DNA from: Talaromyces rugulosus
Lineage: Eukaryota > Ascomycota > Eurotiomycetes > Eurotiales > Trichocomaceae
DNA length: 64,000 bases
NCBI RefSeq assembly: GCF_013368755.1
Contig: NC_049563.1
Location: 1,240,001-1,304,000 of the forward strand
Direction of reading: 5' to 3'
Below are positions 44,585 through 58,226 of the stretch, in pieces. Both the position numbers and the translations under genes were made by a program. Within the stretch, counting starts at the first letter, position 1. Every line of letters starts with the position of its first letter. The notes under the pieces were generated by a model. The model saw only the letters and a program-made list of their open reading frames with translations. It searched no databases and was not told where the DNA came from.

Positions 44585-46734
44585 TCATCTGCCCCAGATG
44601 TTCTGTTCTTCACGAAAGTCGCCGTACCGAGGGCTCTGTGCCCCAGGGCTTGTTTCATCATCGTCTTCGTCCACCCCGGTAGTGCTTGATGCGAGCGTAG
44701 GAGAAAGAATGCCTTCTGTTGGCTGCGGGCGTACTACTCCTACAGGCTCGCCGGTAGGTCTCCTAGAGAATAAAGTTAGCGAAACAAAACACCGAGAAAG
44801 GGAAAGTAGCATCTCACTGTAAGTGAACGTCCTGCCTTTCGGGCCATGCGGACCCCGTTTGTCGCTGTGCCTTGTCTTGTTCTCTTTCTTCTGCAGCGCG
44901 GTTCTCCACGACCAGATCAACCACTTGGCTGCGGTTCGATGGAGAAACTGTCGATGCACTGGACCCGCGTTCTACTTGGGCTGGTTTGCGTGGCTTGCGA
45001 CTGGCACGATCCTCACTAGAGACATGGCTGTTGCGGTGTCCCCGGGATTTCCTTACTACGTGGCCATGATCTGAATCCTGACTCTGGTAGCTTATTGTCC
45101 TGGGTAACCTCTGATCCCGTGGAACTTCATTGGCTGTGATGACAGGGTACTGAAAATCATTGTTAGCTCCTCTTCGCACTAGCCGTTTATGTGATGATTG
45201 GCCTAGAACTCACATTCCAATCTCCGAACTCCAAAGCACGTGCGTTTACAAACAGCCGCTCGTCGTCCTCATCCATCCTGGTTTCTTCCAGTTCCCCGTA
45301 TGAGCGGAACTGTTCAACGGTGCTTCCTCGTTTAGACTGGTTTGGCGAGCCTCTACGGCCTTGTTGATCACCCCCAGATAACAGTGGCGTGCGACTGTTG
45401 GCTTCACCAGGTTTTGGAATCCAATATTTACCCTTGCCTCCTCGTTCATACCGCATTCCCTCCATGACTCGCTTTAGACGGGAACTGGATTCCTCATGGG
45501 CAATGATGTTGTCTCCAGAGTCGAATAGTCGATACTCGTAATCGTTTCCTCGAAATGTTTGTTTCGTGTCTTCGATGAGATCCCGCACGCCGAACGAATC
45601 CTTCAGCGCATGTTTAACGGGCATACGAGCCGACGAAACCCGGTTGTCTGCAAAATCATGCCAAGAAAAGGCATACCAGTGTGCAACGGCGAAAGCTGGC
45701 ATCTCAATGCAGATCAGCGTGTCCTGGATAGCTGCAGCCAGGTTGTCTGGCGTGTACCCAGCTACGCCATTGGGAATGGCACCCAGCCACTGCAGAATAG
45801 ATAGAAAGAAGCCCTGCCAATATGAAGCGAAAATGATGAGCTTGATACAAAGGAACTTTGGAACCGGGCGAAAGGGTTTTAGGTCATTGTGCATGCAGAT
45901 CCAGAACAGCGCCAGCGAGTAAAGGCTGATGGTGACGCTAAGATTATAAATGAGGCCAGTCCACAGATAACCCGATGTTGCGCCAATGTATCCCTCCTGA
46001 TACGTGTCTGTTGCCTTGAGTATAATCGACACAATCGCGAGGACAGGTTTTAACCAGGCGTACTGAAGAATGCCTCGTTTAATGGCGAGGAACGTGTGAG
46101 GGTCTGAAATGTCGACTTTGGGAAGGAAGGTATTCATCGGCCACATGTGCTGTACTGGGGGTCGTCCGTGAGTCATGATAATCAATGCTCGCTCCCCGCC
46201 AACAAAGTTGATAAGCAACTGGAAAAAGGTATATATAGTAAAAGCCTTCAGACAGTTAGACCGAACACAAGGCATGGAATTTTGTAGCCATACCTCGTAA
46301 ATATCGCGAATAGGGTCAAGGAACATAGCAGCTTTCAGCGAGATGATGCTTGTCCACGACGACGCTGCATAGATCGGCACCCTTTTCGCCAGGTCAGTTT
46401 TCAGCTACCAGAATACAACCGGCCGTGAAGAACTCACATCAACAAGATTCGTACAACATAGCGTTGAAGTAAAGGTTTCCGGTAATTCTTCCTGTTTCCA
46501 AGTATCATGATCAGATTCGCGATTCCGCGGTTAGGTTCTCGACGTACGTTTGAAGCCATATCGAACTGTTCAATGACGAGACTTGCAGTCAGCAGGCTGA
46601 TAAATAACGAGGTTGACAAGAACGTACACGACTGATAGCAGAGTGGCAACCAGCGAAGCCACACCTGAAATGATAATAGAGACCCGGGTGAGCCTGGAGC
46701 CTGTGCCCCCCAAGGCCGCGATGCCCAAATCCAT
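44585..46734 (-). CDS. DUF300/TMEM184-family membrane protein (Hfl1-like)
   Basis: Multi-span membrane protein; fission yeast Hfl1, of the same family, sits in the vacuole membrane and binds Atg8. Start MDLGIAALGGTGSRL at 46734. Introns interrupt the first 110 codons at three places (about 46,583-46,627, 46,498-46,553 and 46,385-46,438), the last linking RILLM to VPIYAASSW; two more join FGDWN to YPVITANEV and VHLQ to RPTGEPV. Seven or so hydrophobic segments follow, with family motifs RVPIYAASSW-like, CLKAFTIYTFFQLLINFVGG, KFLCIKLIIFASYWQGF and FAVAHWYAFSW. The last 200 residues are charged and Ser/Arg-rich and end with a conserved-looking YGDFREEQNIWGR. In Hfl1 the C-terminal tail recruits Atg8; a similar job for this tail is inference. 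It diverges from the Csf1 gene across a 411-bp spacer. The last exon (44764-44585) would be missed by a model that stops at TGA after VHLQ. Confidence 0.9.
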
Positions 46735-47145
46735 CGTGCCGGGGTGTCGTTTCGCGGTCCACCGGTCAACGGTTGAAAATCGCTTTCATTACGCGATTAT
46801 GAAGGAGCAAAGAAGCGCATTTTGTTTCTAAGCGGTCGACAGTTAAAAGGGTTGAGGGCGTCACGTTGTTGTCCTCAGGCGACGATACATGTAGGCAGAA
46901 GGGTTCTGGCGGGAGCTTCTTCTAGCCTTCTCCGCAAGCTCCACCCGTGACGCGTGATGGGCAACTGCGATGCGACTAGCCCGGAGCAGCTGCCTTCCGC
47001 CTCTTCTTATTCAATTGATTAAGCTTGATACAATTTGCTACAGCACCAGGAATCTCTTGTCACGGACAGCGTTCTTTGCATGGAGGGTGACCCTGCTATC
47101 AATTGCAATTCATAATGCATCCTCGGCATTCTCGAAGCTGTTGAA
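46735..47145. promoter_or_regulatory. Compact divergent promoter (DUF300 gene / CSF1 gene)
   Basis: 411 bases separate the two start codons of divergent membrane-contact and vacuole genes, so both promoters must share this stretch. No TATA box or other discrete site is obvious. Confidence 0.5.
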
Positions 47146-50100
47146 ATGGCTTCGTCCACCATTTCCCTGCAACCTCTGACATCGGGCCCGCAGTTCAACT
47201 GGTGCGCATCGTTCTCAGCAGCTTTCATCTTCCTCTTGCTGACCCTTTTCTCCTAGGTACTTCTTAGTGGAACTGATTGTCTGCGGAATTCTGTCAGTCT
47301 CTCGATGTCCTTCACTAGATGGAAGCTAACAAGGCTATAGCGCCCTATTCTTTCTTTTCTACTTTAACCGCCTATTTGCGACTCTAGTTTCCTACGGAAT
47401 TCGAGCATACACATGGCACTACCACCGGGCTTACGTCGACATCCAAGCAATTCAAATTTCGTTACTAGCTGGGAGGGTCTTCTTCAAAGGGATACGGTAT
47501 CATGGGGTCAATGAAACAGTCTTGATTCAGGGAGGCTACGTGACATGGAACTATTGGAAACGCGCAGTGAGAAGCGTGCACCTTGCGCCGAAGCAAGTCT
47601 CGACCCAGCTCGATGGCGATGCAGACTCCAAATCTGCAAGCGATAATACTTCAAATCAAGGCGCAGATGAAACCGGCGGCGTTAAAGCAGAAGACCGTCT
47701 TCCTTGTCGGCTAACCCTTACACTGTTCGGACTGGAATGGTTTCTTTACAATCGAACGCCGGCCTATGATGATATCCTCTCTGGTTTCACCGGCGCCGCC
47801 GGCGCCAACCAAGGCGAAGACGCGCAAGATGAAATTCCGCAAGCAAGATCAAGTAGCCGAGAGAACTCACCCAATGGTGTTCCATCTAGGTTTGGGCGAA
47901 CGCTGAGCGAAAAATCAGCGTCCACTGGTTCAAGTTCACGATCATCGTCTACAGGCAGCATTACTTCCCTAAACGCCGAAGCACTTGAATCTGCTTCTAC
48001 CTTCCTCAATTTGTTACCTATTCAAATAGAATGCACAAAGGGGGCAATTGTGGCAGGTAACGAGAACACCAGATCTCTAATGACAATAATGTTCGAGAAA
48101 GGGACCGGGTGTGTTGATGCTACCGATGCTGGGCCTCTTGATCTCTATCGCCAACTCATTTCTTTGCAATTCTCCCGCCCAGTCATTCAATTGCGACCGA
48201 ATCCGGACTTTAGGCAAGACCAGCACTCTGCAGCCCGTAACCTAGGGTCGCTCCAAGCCGAAGAATCTGAACGGAAAGCAAAAAGGAGTCGCTTTATCGA
48301 TTACCAACGCAGAAAGCGCCAAGCCTGGCACACTCTTCGAGATCTGGTTCCTTACTTTCAGAAATCGGTCGAGTCATTCCACGACAAGGGAACAAATACT
48401 ACGTCTACTAGCCAGACCGGCCTGCCCCTTGATAATCGATGGGTGGGCCTTACTCGCTACCTAGACGAGACAATAGATGACCATGAAGGCTGGAATGCTG
48501 TGGAATATGGTAGATACTCTACCATTTTGGATTGCCCCTCACTCACTTTGACGTATTATTGGGATATCCCAGGGAGGGTCCCCTCGGAAGATGATGGTCC
48601 TTCTTCATCCATACATAAATTATCCGGAGATATCAACGGCAGCAGTCCACCTGCATGGGGCATAGACTTGAAAATTGAAAAGGGCACTATCAACTATGGC
48701 CCGTGGGCTGACCGCGAGCGTGTTGGTTTACAGAATGTCTTTTTCCCAAACAACTTCCGAAGCGCCCATCCTGCCCAGCCGCTGATACCTGGAAGTTCGA
48801 GGCAAAGCACGAAACTCAAAATTCGGGTGGAAACAAGTGACGAAACCACCTTGAGAATTCCAATTCGTGAAGAATCAAAAGACTGGCAATGGAAAGGGCG
48901 CGCAAATGCCATACGTGGTGTATCCAAACTAAAGAAGCAAAAGCAGAAGAGGCAAGGGAGAGGCAAGAATAGTGAAAAAGGCAAAGTTGGGCCGGAGATT
49001 CGTCCATTTGGCTGGCTTACTCTCCGGGTTTCGCAAGACTCAACAATAACCTATGAGATGGACATGGTTGCGTCGAAAACTGGGTTCTTTAATCAGCTTT
49101 CCATGGATTTACGTGACTGCAAGTTATCCTCAAGCGTCAATCACGGTTTGCTCTGGCAAAGCCCACGACAAATAATCACCTGCGACCTCTCCAACCCTTT
49201 GGTCTGGAACAGTCTTCACACATGGTCTTTTACCGTTGTCAGCCATGAACTGCAATTATTCTTATTAAGAGACCATACTTTTCTTCTTACGGACTTGGTC
49301 AGTGACTGGTTATCAAACTCGTCTTCGGAATTTTATACATTCGTGCCTTATGTGTACAAGTTAAAGCTTTTTTTCACCGACGTTGGTTTGTATCTGAACC
49401 TCAACGACTCGAACGTCATCAACAACCCTTCAGATTTGGACGACAACACCTTTATTGTGATCAAAGGGTCCCATCTGAGTTCAGAAGTTGGGATAAACTC
49501 GGACACTTTTAGACCCGAAAAAAGTTTGATCAATTTCAATCTTGACCTGGTAGACGGGGTTGTCGACCTTTTAACCCCCATATGGCATACGCTACATACA
49601 TTTCTCAAAGATAGTTCACTGGGTAGCTTGTCAAAGTTGAGCCTGGATGGAAATTATACTCTCAATGCTGAAACGTCGCCAACCCTGACCGACTCTCTTA
49701 TGATGAATATCACCGCAGAGTCTCCCAGATGCTATCTCTATGGGTTTTTGATCAAATATTTCATGAAAATTAGGGAAAACTATTTTGCCGAAAACATGCA
49801 TTTTCGAACCTTGGAAGAATTTCAGGAATCCGCAAATTCAACGGAACACGGAGACGGAAATGCTGCAGTCAATCCGAATAAAAAGACCAACGACCTGGAT
49901 ATAATGATCAACTTATCGATTGACCAACCCTACGCACTTCTACCTACGAATATATATGATCATTCCAAATGCCTCCGACTAACAGCTGCATCCCTTGATG
50001 TTGATCTTCGCTTCACGAACTATTATATGGACTTGCAAGCTAGCTTGACCCCTACCGAGGTAGCCTTGGAGTCTCTCAACACAGATGGCGCTCCATTTAT

Positions 50101-53100
50101 TTCAAACACCCAACTCTTTGTCGACGGCATTTCTGTTTATGGTCACCGGTTGTTTGGCCTTCCACCAACCGAGCCAACATATGTGTGTAATTGGGATTTT
50201 GATGTGGGAAAAATCGTGGGCGAATGTAATCCAGATTTCATACAATCTGCCGCATCAGCGTTTCGGAACCTGGATTTCACTTTTGACGACGAAGAAAATG
50301 CTCTCCCTCCACTACACACGCAAATTCTACATGATGTGACTTTCCTACGCGCAAAAATTGGTTCTATCCACCTGTCAATTTTAGTAGACCAAGTTGCATT
50401 GATACTAGGCCTCGGTGGCATCAAACTTGACTTCAATGACTGGTCTCGGTTCCGGTTTTCCAAGCGCCTATCTCTGGAAATTCCGAATATAGTCTTATCT
50501 GCAATAGATCGCAAATCTGCTGCTAGGAGACAGAAAGGATCGAGCCATGTCACGACTTATGCCCTATTTGAGACAAGTCTGGACTTGTCAATGCTACAGC
50601 AGATGCCAAACCTCCTTGAAGACCGTAAGTTTCAGCAAGATCATATTCGAGCGCATGATGAAAGAACAAGCCGTACACCTTGGCTACTACTCGACCCACA
50701 TATCAACCATACATACAATTTCAAAATAAACAATACCAACCCACCTGCTATGATACTACCATCAATGCCAGAACCTATTGTCGGACTCATAGACCATGAT
50801 GGGCCATACAGTGTTGCAACCAGAGAGTACAAAGGCTTAAACCACAAGAGCTCTTTTCTGTCTTTTGACAACTCAAGCCTACACAGCCGCAGGAAGGATG
50901 ATGTTCTCGGAAGTGTATCAGAATCAAGAAGCCAACGTTCAGATGTGAGGTCAAAAAGCTATTCCCACGACGCTGAGAATTTGCAACGGCCTCTTCGACG
51001 AGAAGATAACAAAAGCTATCATAAGGATCATGACGAATGGCATAATACCCAGCGAATAACAAGTGGACTTTCGAGCTTCTGGGCTCTTCCGCATTTCAAT
51101 TACCACCAGGTGACCCCTGACTCAACCCACCTCCCTAACCTGCCAGATTTGGCACCCGAAAAGGAGGTCACTTGGGAAGGCGATGATTACACCAAGGCCT
51201 TCAATGACCAACAAGCTGCTCATACTGATATTTTTTGCACACTTAAACCTGGGATACGAGGATTTTCTACCCCCGAGTTTCTTCATTCATTATCTTCATT
51301 GGTCAATGGGCTCAAGGCTAGCGACCCGGTTGACATGATTGATTCTTTACAAACTGAGGTTATCTCGGACATTGTAAAACACGAGAAATCCAAAAAGAAG
51401 AAGCCGAAATCGTCGACGAGCTTTTCTATTCGCATCCCATCTGCTGTATTCAGCCTTCTCAATTGGCAAGAGTCACATGAAACAAGTTCGACATATACTT
51501 CCCAAGACGAGTACAAAGTGTCGTGCATACGGGTGAAAGCTACTCTTCGAACGCAATCAGAGAGACGGGAACATGATTTGATAAAAGACAGCGCAATTAA
51601 CACGACAGTCCACTCCGCTGCTGAAATGATTTCCGTTACAGCTCTCGGAAGACAAGCTGATGCATTCCACGACCAAGCCGAACTCACATGTTCTTTGAGA
51701 GACATCGTATTCTGGTCTACAAGTGCTATCGGGGTGCGATCCCATCTGCAAATGCGTTCATTTGAGACATTGACATCATCTAAATCAGTTGCGCCTCTCG
51801 CTCTCCTTGTAAAACGCACCACAACTTTGGCAGACTCCATCGCAGCCTCTTTCCAAGAGGTACCATCTACAATTGATCGCCTGCGCTACGTGGTGTGGTC
51901 ACTCACAGATTCTGCCGTGGGTATGCCAGATTCATTGTTTCTTACTCGCCCGGCGTACGTGTTGCGTGTTTCACAGTCTCATCTACGACTTCACGAATCG
52001 TGGAAGATCATATCTCGGTTGCGGAGTATTTACAAGAACTTGTCACCAGACCAACAGCGTGCGCTGAAAACAAGTTGTATTGATTTGGGTTACCTCTGTC
52101 CAGCCAGTGCCAAAGAGAGGGTTTTGAAGAACTTTAATGAATGGCGCCCTTGGGATCTCGCACATGTCGAAAAGAGCCACGCAATGAAGGTGATTTGGGG
52201 CAATCTAACAGAATCTCCCGCGGCGAATTTAGATACTCAGTCGACATTCTCGTGCAATACTCGGTCCCTGAGCTTTGTCATTGACCCTGGTCCAAAACAA
52301 AACGATATTATGCTAAACGGTATCTCGGTTGTGTTTGCCTCTTCCTCAGCTGCAGCCTTTGTGAATGAGATCGATCCCCCAAAGATCAAGAAAACACATT
52401 CAATCCGCATTTACTGCGCAAATTCCGCACTGCGCCTCCGCTGGGAGATCCTCGATCTTGTTGAAGAAGTTACAAAAACGATGTCTAACATTCAACTCGC
52501 CTCCGCATCAGTTAGCCAAGTTCCGCAGAATCAGGATCAGAGCGTATCAGAAGTACATATCTTCGTTGGCACGGACGAGGGATCTATCAGCTTGGACGGA
52601 ATAAACTTGGCATTATACCTATCTGGATACGGTCTCAAAGGCTCCTTCGCTCTCAGCCCGCGCTATGGTGAACAGAAAGAGCAGATGACTGTTCTTCTTA
52701 GTGCCAATGATTGCTCTACAAAATTTTTAAACCGCTCAAAAGTTCTAATGCTGTGGGAGATTTGGCAACCTCATATTTACGGCTCTCGCATAACAAACTC
52801 GAACTCGGAGAGCACCATTCATGATTGGAAACTGGCTTGCTCTTGCCGAAATTTTGTCTATGATATGCGAGACGATCCACTCGGTCTGATTCATGCTGCT
52901 GATCAAGTTGTGGAAGATGAGATCCGATATGTTCTGAACCTTATTAAACGGCTTGACGTGAACAAGACAGCTGAGTTATCGCCCGCGGTTATTGACCAGC
53001 CCAAAGGAAATCCTGAAACACACCAATTCCATGTTGCTTTGTTCTTGGATGATTATCAACTTAATTTCCGTCTGCTTCCTGCACTGACATACATTATTGA

Positions 53101-56100
53101 TGGGAAAGTAGCTCGCATGTCTGTTCTGTCTGAGAATGATAGCGGAATCGAGGTCGATTTTGACGTCAAAAGCAACCACCACAGTTTCCGCAGGGTGGAA
53201 GAGGCACGTTCCGAGTCTGTATCTGACATTGATATACCCCCTATTAATGGACGTGTTGTTGGTAAAATGCTCCCTCAGGTCGTTTCTCTCAAGGCAGATG
53301 TCACAGTTGAGCTTGTCAAGCTGGAGGCCAGTTCATTACGCAGCTTGTTGAGTGCCTTCACACGCCCTGAAACAAGCCATTTTATCTCGGATTGTACAGA
53401 TAGTCTGAGTGAGCTCCGTCTTCATTTGGATGATGTATTGGCCAAAGAAAAAGCTATGCCACATTCTCCAGTCAGTTCCCGCAGTGGCTCTCCAAGTCGC
53501 GAGATGCTATACAATGTGCGTCTTACAATGGCGGGTTGGGAGATACATGCTCGTGCTCCTGGGCTCAAGGAAAAGGGCTACTGGGCAGATATGGTTTTCA
53601 TCCTTGGATCAACGCAGTTACGATTGGATACGTCCGAGCAAAGTTACGACTCCAGCTATCCCGACTTCCACGTTAATGTATCTCAAATTGGACTTGAGCT
53701 GAAGAAGCGGAGCAAGTCACATGCTCAACAGTATGGTAAACTCGCCCTGGACATCGGCCTGCTTGCTACGTCAAGGCTCAACGAACGAAACGAAGTGGTA
53801 CGGACCATTAGTCTGACTAGCAAGGGGTTAGATGTACAGCTATACGCCGCAACAGTATCCCTGGTCATTGATATTGCAGCACAACTACAGGACCGTATCA
53901 AAAAACTGGACCTATCAGAAGATATGAAACGGTTCAGACACCTGGGTCGCCTGGCAAGGCCACGCAACCAAGGGACCGAAAATCAAGTGCCTCGGTTGAG
54001 CATAACGGATACAGATAACCCTCAATCGTCGGCTGTTTTTGAGGCAATATATTTAGTGGAGCTATCGAGCATCCAGCTTAGCTGGATAATGGACACCAAT
54101 AGCTCTCCGAAACCTGGAAATGAGGCAGAGGACTTGGTATTTTCAATCAGGCGCGTTAGCTTCTCCACGTCCAGAGACAATTCTGCGAAACTCCGCATTC
54201 AAGACACACAACTCCAGATGGTACCGAAGTTCGAAGACAAAAGAAAGCGATCATTGAACTCGGCTTTGATGCCTGAGATTGTTTTCAATGTGGCGTATCT
54301 CTCAACAAAAGATGACCTACGACTTGCATTTCAAGCGGCAGGAAAGTCCCTTGACATTCGCGCAACTACAGAATTCATCCTACCGGCCAGGATGCTGCAG
54401 AGTTCGATTGCCTCTGCAGCAGAGAGGCTGCGCGAGGCAAACTCAATGTGGGCCACGTCACCATCACCATCACAAACAGCTAGCAGGAATTCCTTGTTTG
54501 GCAACAAAAGACCATCTTCTGTGCTGGTTGATGTGGATTTTGCTGGAGCAATTGTCACTTTACTGGGCCGGCAACTCGATGATCAGCAAACTGTACTGGC
54601 TGCAAAAGCAAGAGGAGGCCAGCGTTCCGAAAGCAAATATGGCCATTACACACAAGGTGACTCTACAACAACTGCATCCCTCACTAGTCCGGGTGTTGCT
54701 CTCAAGGTGCAGTATGGCGATAGCGGTGTCGACGATCCCACATTGAATGCCGAACTGCGAGTGAACCCTTCGAGCAACACATTATACCCTACGGTAGTCC
54801 CGTTGATAAAACAAATATCGTCTTCTGTCAAGGAGGCCGTGGGAAAACAGGAAGAAACAGGAACATCGTCCTCGGGGATGTTACAGACGAAGAAGCTTGA
54901 AGATAGTTCATTTGATGCGACTAACCCCGAAAGTATCCTTGGCCGCTGCAAGCTCAACATCGGTCTACGGATCTGTAAACAAGAGTTTGGTCTTAGTTGC
55001 CAGCCTATTGCCAGGGTTGCGGCTACGGCCAAGTTTGAGGACATTTATGTGACTATCAACACGGTGCAGTCAGCCGAGCACCGTCGCTTCTTTGCTATTC
55101 TCATTGCGTGCAACTCACTTCAAGTGTCGGTGAAACATGTGTATTCGAACGAGTCAACTGCCAGCTTCGAGGTTCAGTCGATGGTAATGTCGTTCATGAA
55201 CAGCAAACATGTGAGCACGACAAGTGGGATTTCTGCTATTCTCAAAGTGAGCCCGATGAAGATGATCATCAATGCCAAGCAAGTCCAAGACTTCTTATTG
55301 TTCCGAGAGATCTGGGTTCCATCTGACGACGATCTACCTTTTGCGAAAACGGGAGCAACTCCCACACCGACCCCAGCCGAGTCTCAGGCGCTGATGATGC
55401 AACGATATCAGCAAGTTGCTTCAGCTGGTGCGTTTCCATGGAACACAGCTATCTCGATTGATGAGTTGGACATACAGCTGGACCTGGGACAGACACTTGG
55501 CAGGGCTGAGTTTGTGATCAAGGAACTATGGGTTTCATCCAAGAAAGCATCGGACTGGGAACAGAACTTATGCGGCGGTTTCAAAGTCATGTCAATTGAG
55601 AGTAAAGGGCGAATGAGTGGCTCGGTGGCACTGGAGAAGATGAAAATACGGACATCTATCAGATGGCCCGAGGAAAGCCCAACGTCAGGACAAACGCCAC
55701 TAATTCAAGCATCTCTTGGGTTTTCCCAGCTGCAGGCCAATACATCTTTTGAATACCAGCCATTCCTGGTTGCCGATATTGTCGCCTTTGACTTTCTCAT
55801 GTACAATGTCCGCACTACGTCGCAGCCTTCCCAGGATCGCCTTGTCAGTATACTGGAGGGTGAAAAGGTCCAGGTATTTTGTACAACTTTGACGGCTTCT
55901 CAGTCTCTAGCCCTCTATCAGACCTGGTTCAGGTTTGCGCAAGACAAGTACGCGGCGTACGAGAGTTCGTTGAAAGAGATTGAAAAGTTTTTCCGCCGCA
56001 AATCCTCTGTTCTCAACCCGAGTGCAGAAAGCTCGGCAATTCCACAATTCAAGACGCAAGAAGAAGAGGTTGAGAAATCATCGATATCGTTGCACACGGA

Positions 56101-56896
56101 TGTTGTAGTGACGATAAGAGAAATCAACGTCGGTGCATTCCCGAGCACATTTTACGACAACCAGATCTTCAAAATGGAGGCACTCGATGCCCAGGCTCGT
56201 TTTGCGGTGTCGCTAAAAGATGACAGGATACATAGCTCTCTGGGACTTACTCTCGGCCAGCTCCGCGTTGCATTGTCAAGCATCAACCGTCCAACTGCAA
56301 TTGAGATGGAAGAGCTTTCTGTTGGCGAAGTAGCAGCTCGTGCAACCGGATCTCGCGGCGGCACAATATTGAAAGTGCCGCGCGTCGTTGCAAGTATGGA
56401 AACGTGGCAGGACGTGGGATCGTACGAGATTGACTACATATTCAAGAGCGCTTTCGAAGGCAAGGTGGATGTCGGATGGAACTACTCTCGCATCAGCTTC
56501 ATTCGCGGCATGTGGTCGACGCATTCTCGAGCTCTGGCTAGTCGTCTAGGAAAGCCCTTGCCGCCGTCTGCTGTTCGCATCACCGGTGGCCCAAAGCCCG
56601 AGGGCGAGGAGGATCAGGAAGATACAGAAGACGAGGAGCAGCAGAAGAAGATGACTGAGGGCGAGAAGATCACAGCGGTTGTGAATGTTCCTCAGTCCAA
56701 GTACACATACCGAGCTCTCGAGCCAGCCTTGATCGAGACCCCCCAGCTACGAGACATGGGAGACGCGACTCCGCCGCTCGAGTGGATTGGCCTGAACCGT
56801 GACAAGCTGCCCAACATCACGCATCAAATCATTATTGTTACGCTGTCGGAGATTGCTAAAGAGGTGGCGGATGCATATACCAAGATTCTGGGATGA
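47146..56896 (+). CDS. CSF1: Csf1/BLTP1 (Tweek)-family bridge-like lipid-transfer protein
   Basis: Giant rod-like protein anchored in the ER that moves phospholipids between membranes. Exons 47146-47201, 47257-47292 and 47341-56896 give 3215 residues. Start MASSTISLQPLTSGPQFN; the two small N-terminal exons and a third of 9.6 kb join in frame to form WYFLVELIVCGILALFFLFYFNRLF, the N-terminal membrane anchor, then HYHRAYVDIQAIQISLLAGRVFFKGIRYH, the start of the family's beta-groove. The typical opening motif GGYVTWNYWKR follows. The rest is a continuous run of beta-rich repeats with disordered loops (Ser-rich at 120-180, Lys/Arg-rich at 480-500, 1120-1180) and a conserved end with WIGLNRDKLPNITHQ. 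Yeast Csf1 is about 2,960 residues; fungal versions of about 3,200 are usual. The open 9.5 kb exon without a stop argues for a functional gene. Confidence 0.95.
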
Positions 56897-58226
56897 GCAA
56901 TTTTTTTCTTCTTCTTCTTTTACTACCTTTTTATTCTAATATTTTTTTATATATAATTTACGAGCCTGTATATAGTATTATCGATACCATGCAAGATTAC
57001 ACTTTAAGAAACCGCTTTTGATATAAAAAGTGTCTAGTATGAGCTCTTAACTCCTAACACCGGAGCTGGCGGTGAAAACGGTAAAGACAGGATGATTGGC
57101 CACAGCCCCTCCGGCAGCCCCTCCCGCGTACAGCCGAGAGCAAACAAAAATAACAATAAATTTTTTTTTTACTAAAAATACAAGCAAGCGGTGATTGTGG
57201 CAGATGAATCATAATGACATTGCTTGTCTCAGCCAGCTTCTGGAGGAACCACGTATGAGTGGTGTAAATGCGTTGACTCATCGATCGATTATATTATTAT
57301 TATGATGTGTTTGTGGCTCTTTGACAGCTCTCTATAAGCGATGACATCATCGACCGGGCCTGGTGACTGCAAAAAAGCAAAATAAAAAGAAATAAAAAAC
57401 AGCCATCAAGACGGAAAACCAGAAGAGAGAAGGAAAAAAAAAAGACCAGACCGAATAAAATACAAGTAATAATAATAATAATGATAGCGAGTCAGGCTAA
57501 TTGGTGCTGGGTTGATTGGCGATGGAGGGGCCCGCGGGAGTAAACGAGGGGCAAAATTTTTTTATCGTAGTATCAAGCTAGTCTGCGCACAAACAGAGCT
57601 ACCACTGGAAAAAAAAAAAAAAGGGAGAGAGAGATGATTAATTGTCAGCAATTCTTAATACTAGTAATAACACTAGTAGCAGTAATATTACTGAACGGAC
57701 TTGGAAAAACAGTGTTCGGCGTCCCAAACGAGTAACTCTGAATTGTGCGTCATGACCAGTCCCGGTCTGGGCGTCCTTGCTGCCTGTGGTAAATGACACA
57801 TTAGGAAAAACGAAAAAAAAGGAATAGAGCACAAAGAAAAAAAAACCAATGAAAAATAATTGGGTAATCAGCTACAGCATGAGAATTCCTTGCTGTATGT
57901 AGGTGTCCTGTCCTGCGGGAAAATCGTGGTGGGCACCGCACCAGCGTTGTTTCCCCACTTAACAAGCCCGCCTCCTCCTCCTCTGCTCTTTTTTTCCTCT
58001 CGCTCTCCAGCGCACAGCTTTTCTCTCCTCCCCGCCAACCTTCCCGGCTCTCTTCACATCGCAGGAGTAGTGCAGACAGGTTCTCTCTCTCCCCCATCCT
58101 CAGAGCATCTCAGGTCGAGCTACATCTCGATCTTGCTCTTTTGAGTGCCGTTTCCTGGTCCTCATTTTTTTCTCTCCATCGCACAACCCCGCCTCTACGG
58201 CTGTTACCCGATAAAAACTCGTCAAG
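56897..58226. promoter_or_regulatory. CSF1 3' region and eEF2 promoter
   Basis: 1.3 kb. The first 300 bases are AT-rich 3' flank with poly-T and TTC runs. From 57,960 to 58,210 the plus strand is strongly C/T-rich, the pyrimidine-rich box and leader found before highly expressed fungal translation-factor genes, and it leads into the eEF2 ATG with good context (TCAAGATGG). An ATAAT-type repeat occurs at 57,467-57,482. Confidence 0.6.
57965..58140 (+). promoter_or_regulatory. CT-rich core promoter/leader of the eEF2 gene
   Basis: Dense pyrimidine tract (cctcctcctcctctgctc, then ctctcgctctcc and tctctctcccccat) just upstream of the eEF2 coding start. In filamentous fungi such CT boxes fix the transcription start of highly expressed genes; that role here is inferred from position and composition. 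Confidence 0.55.
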
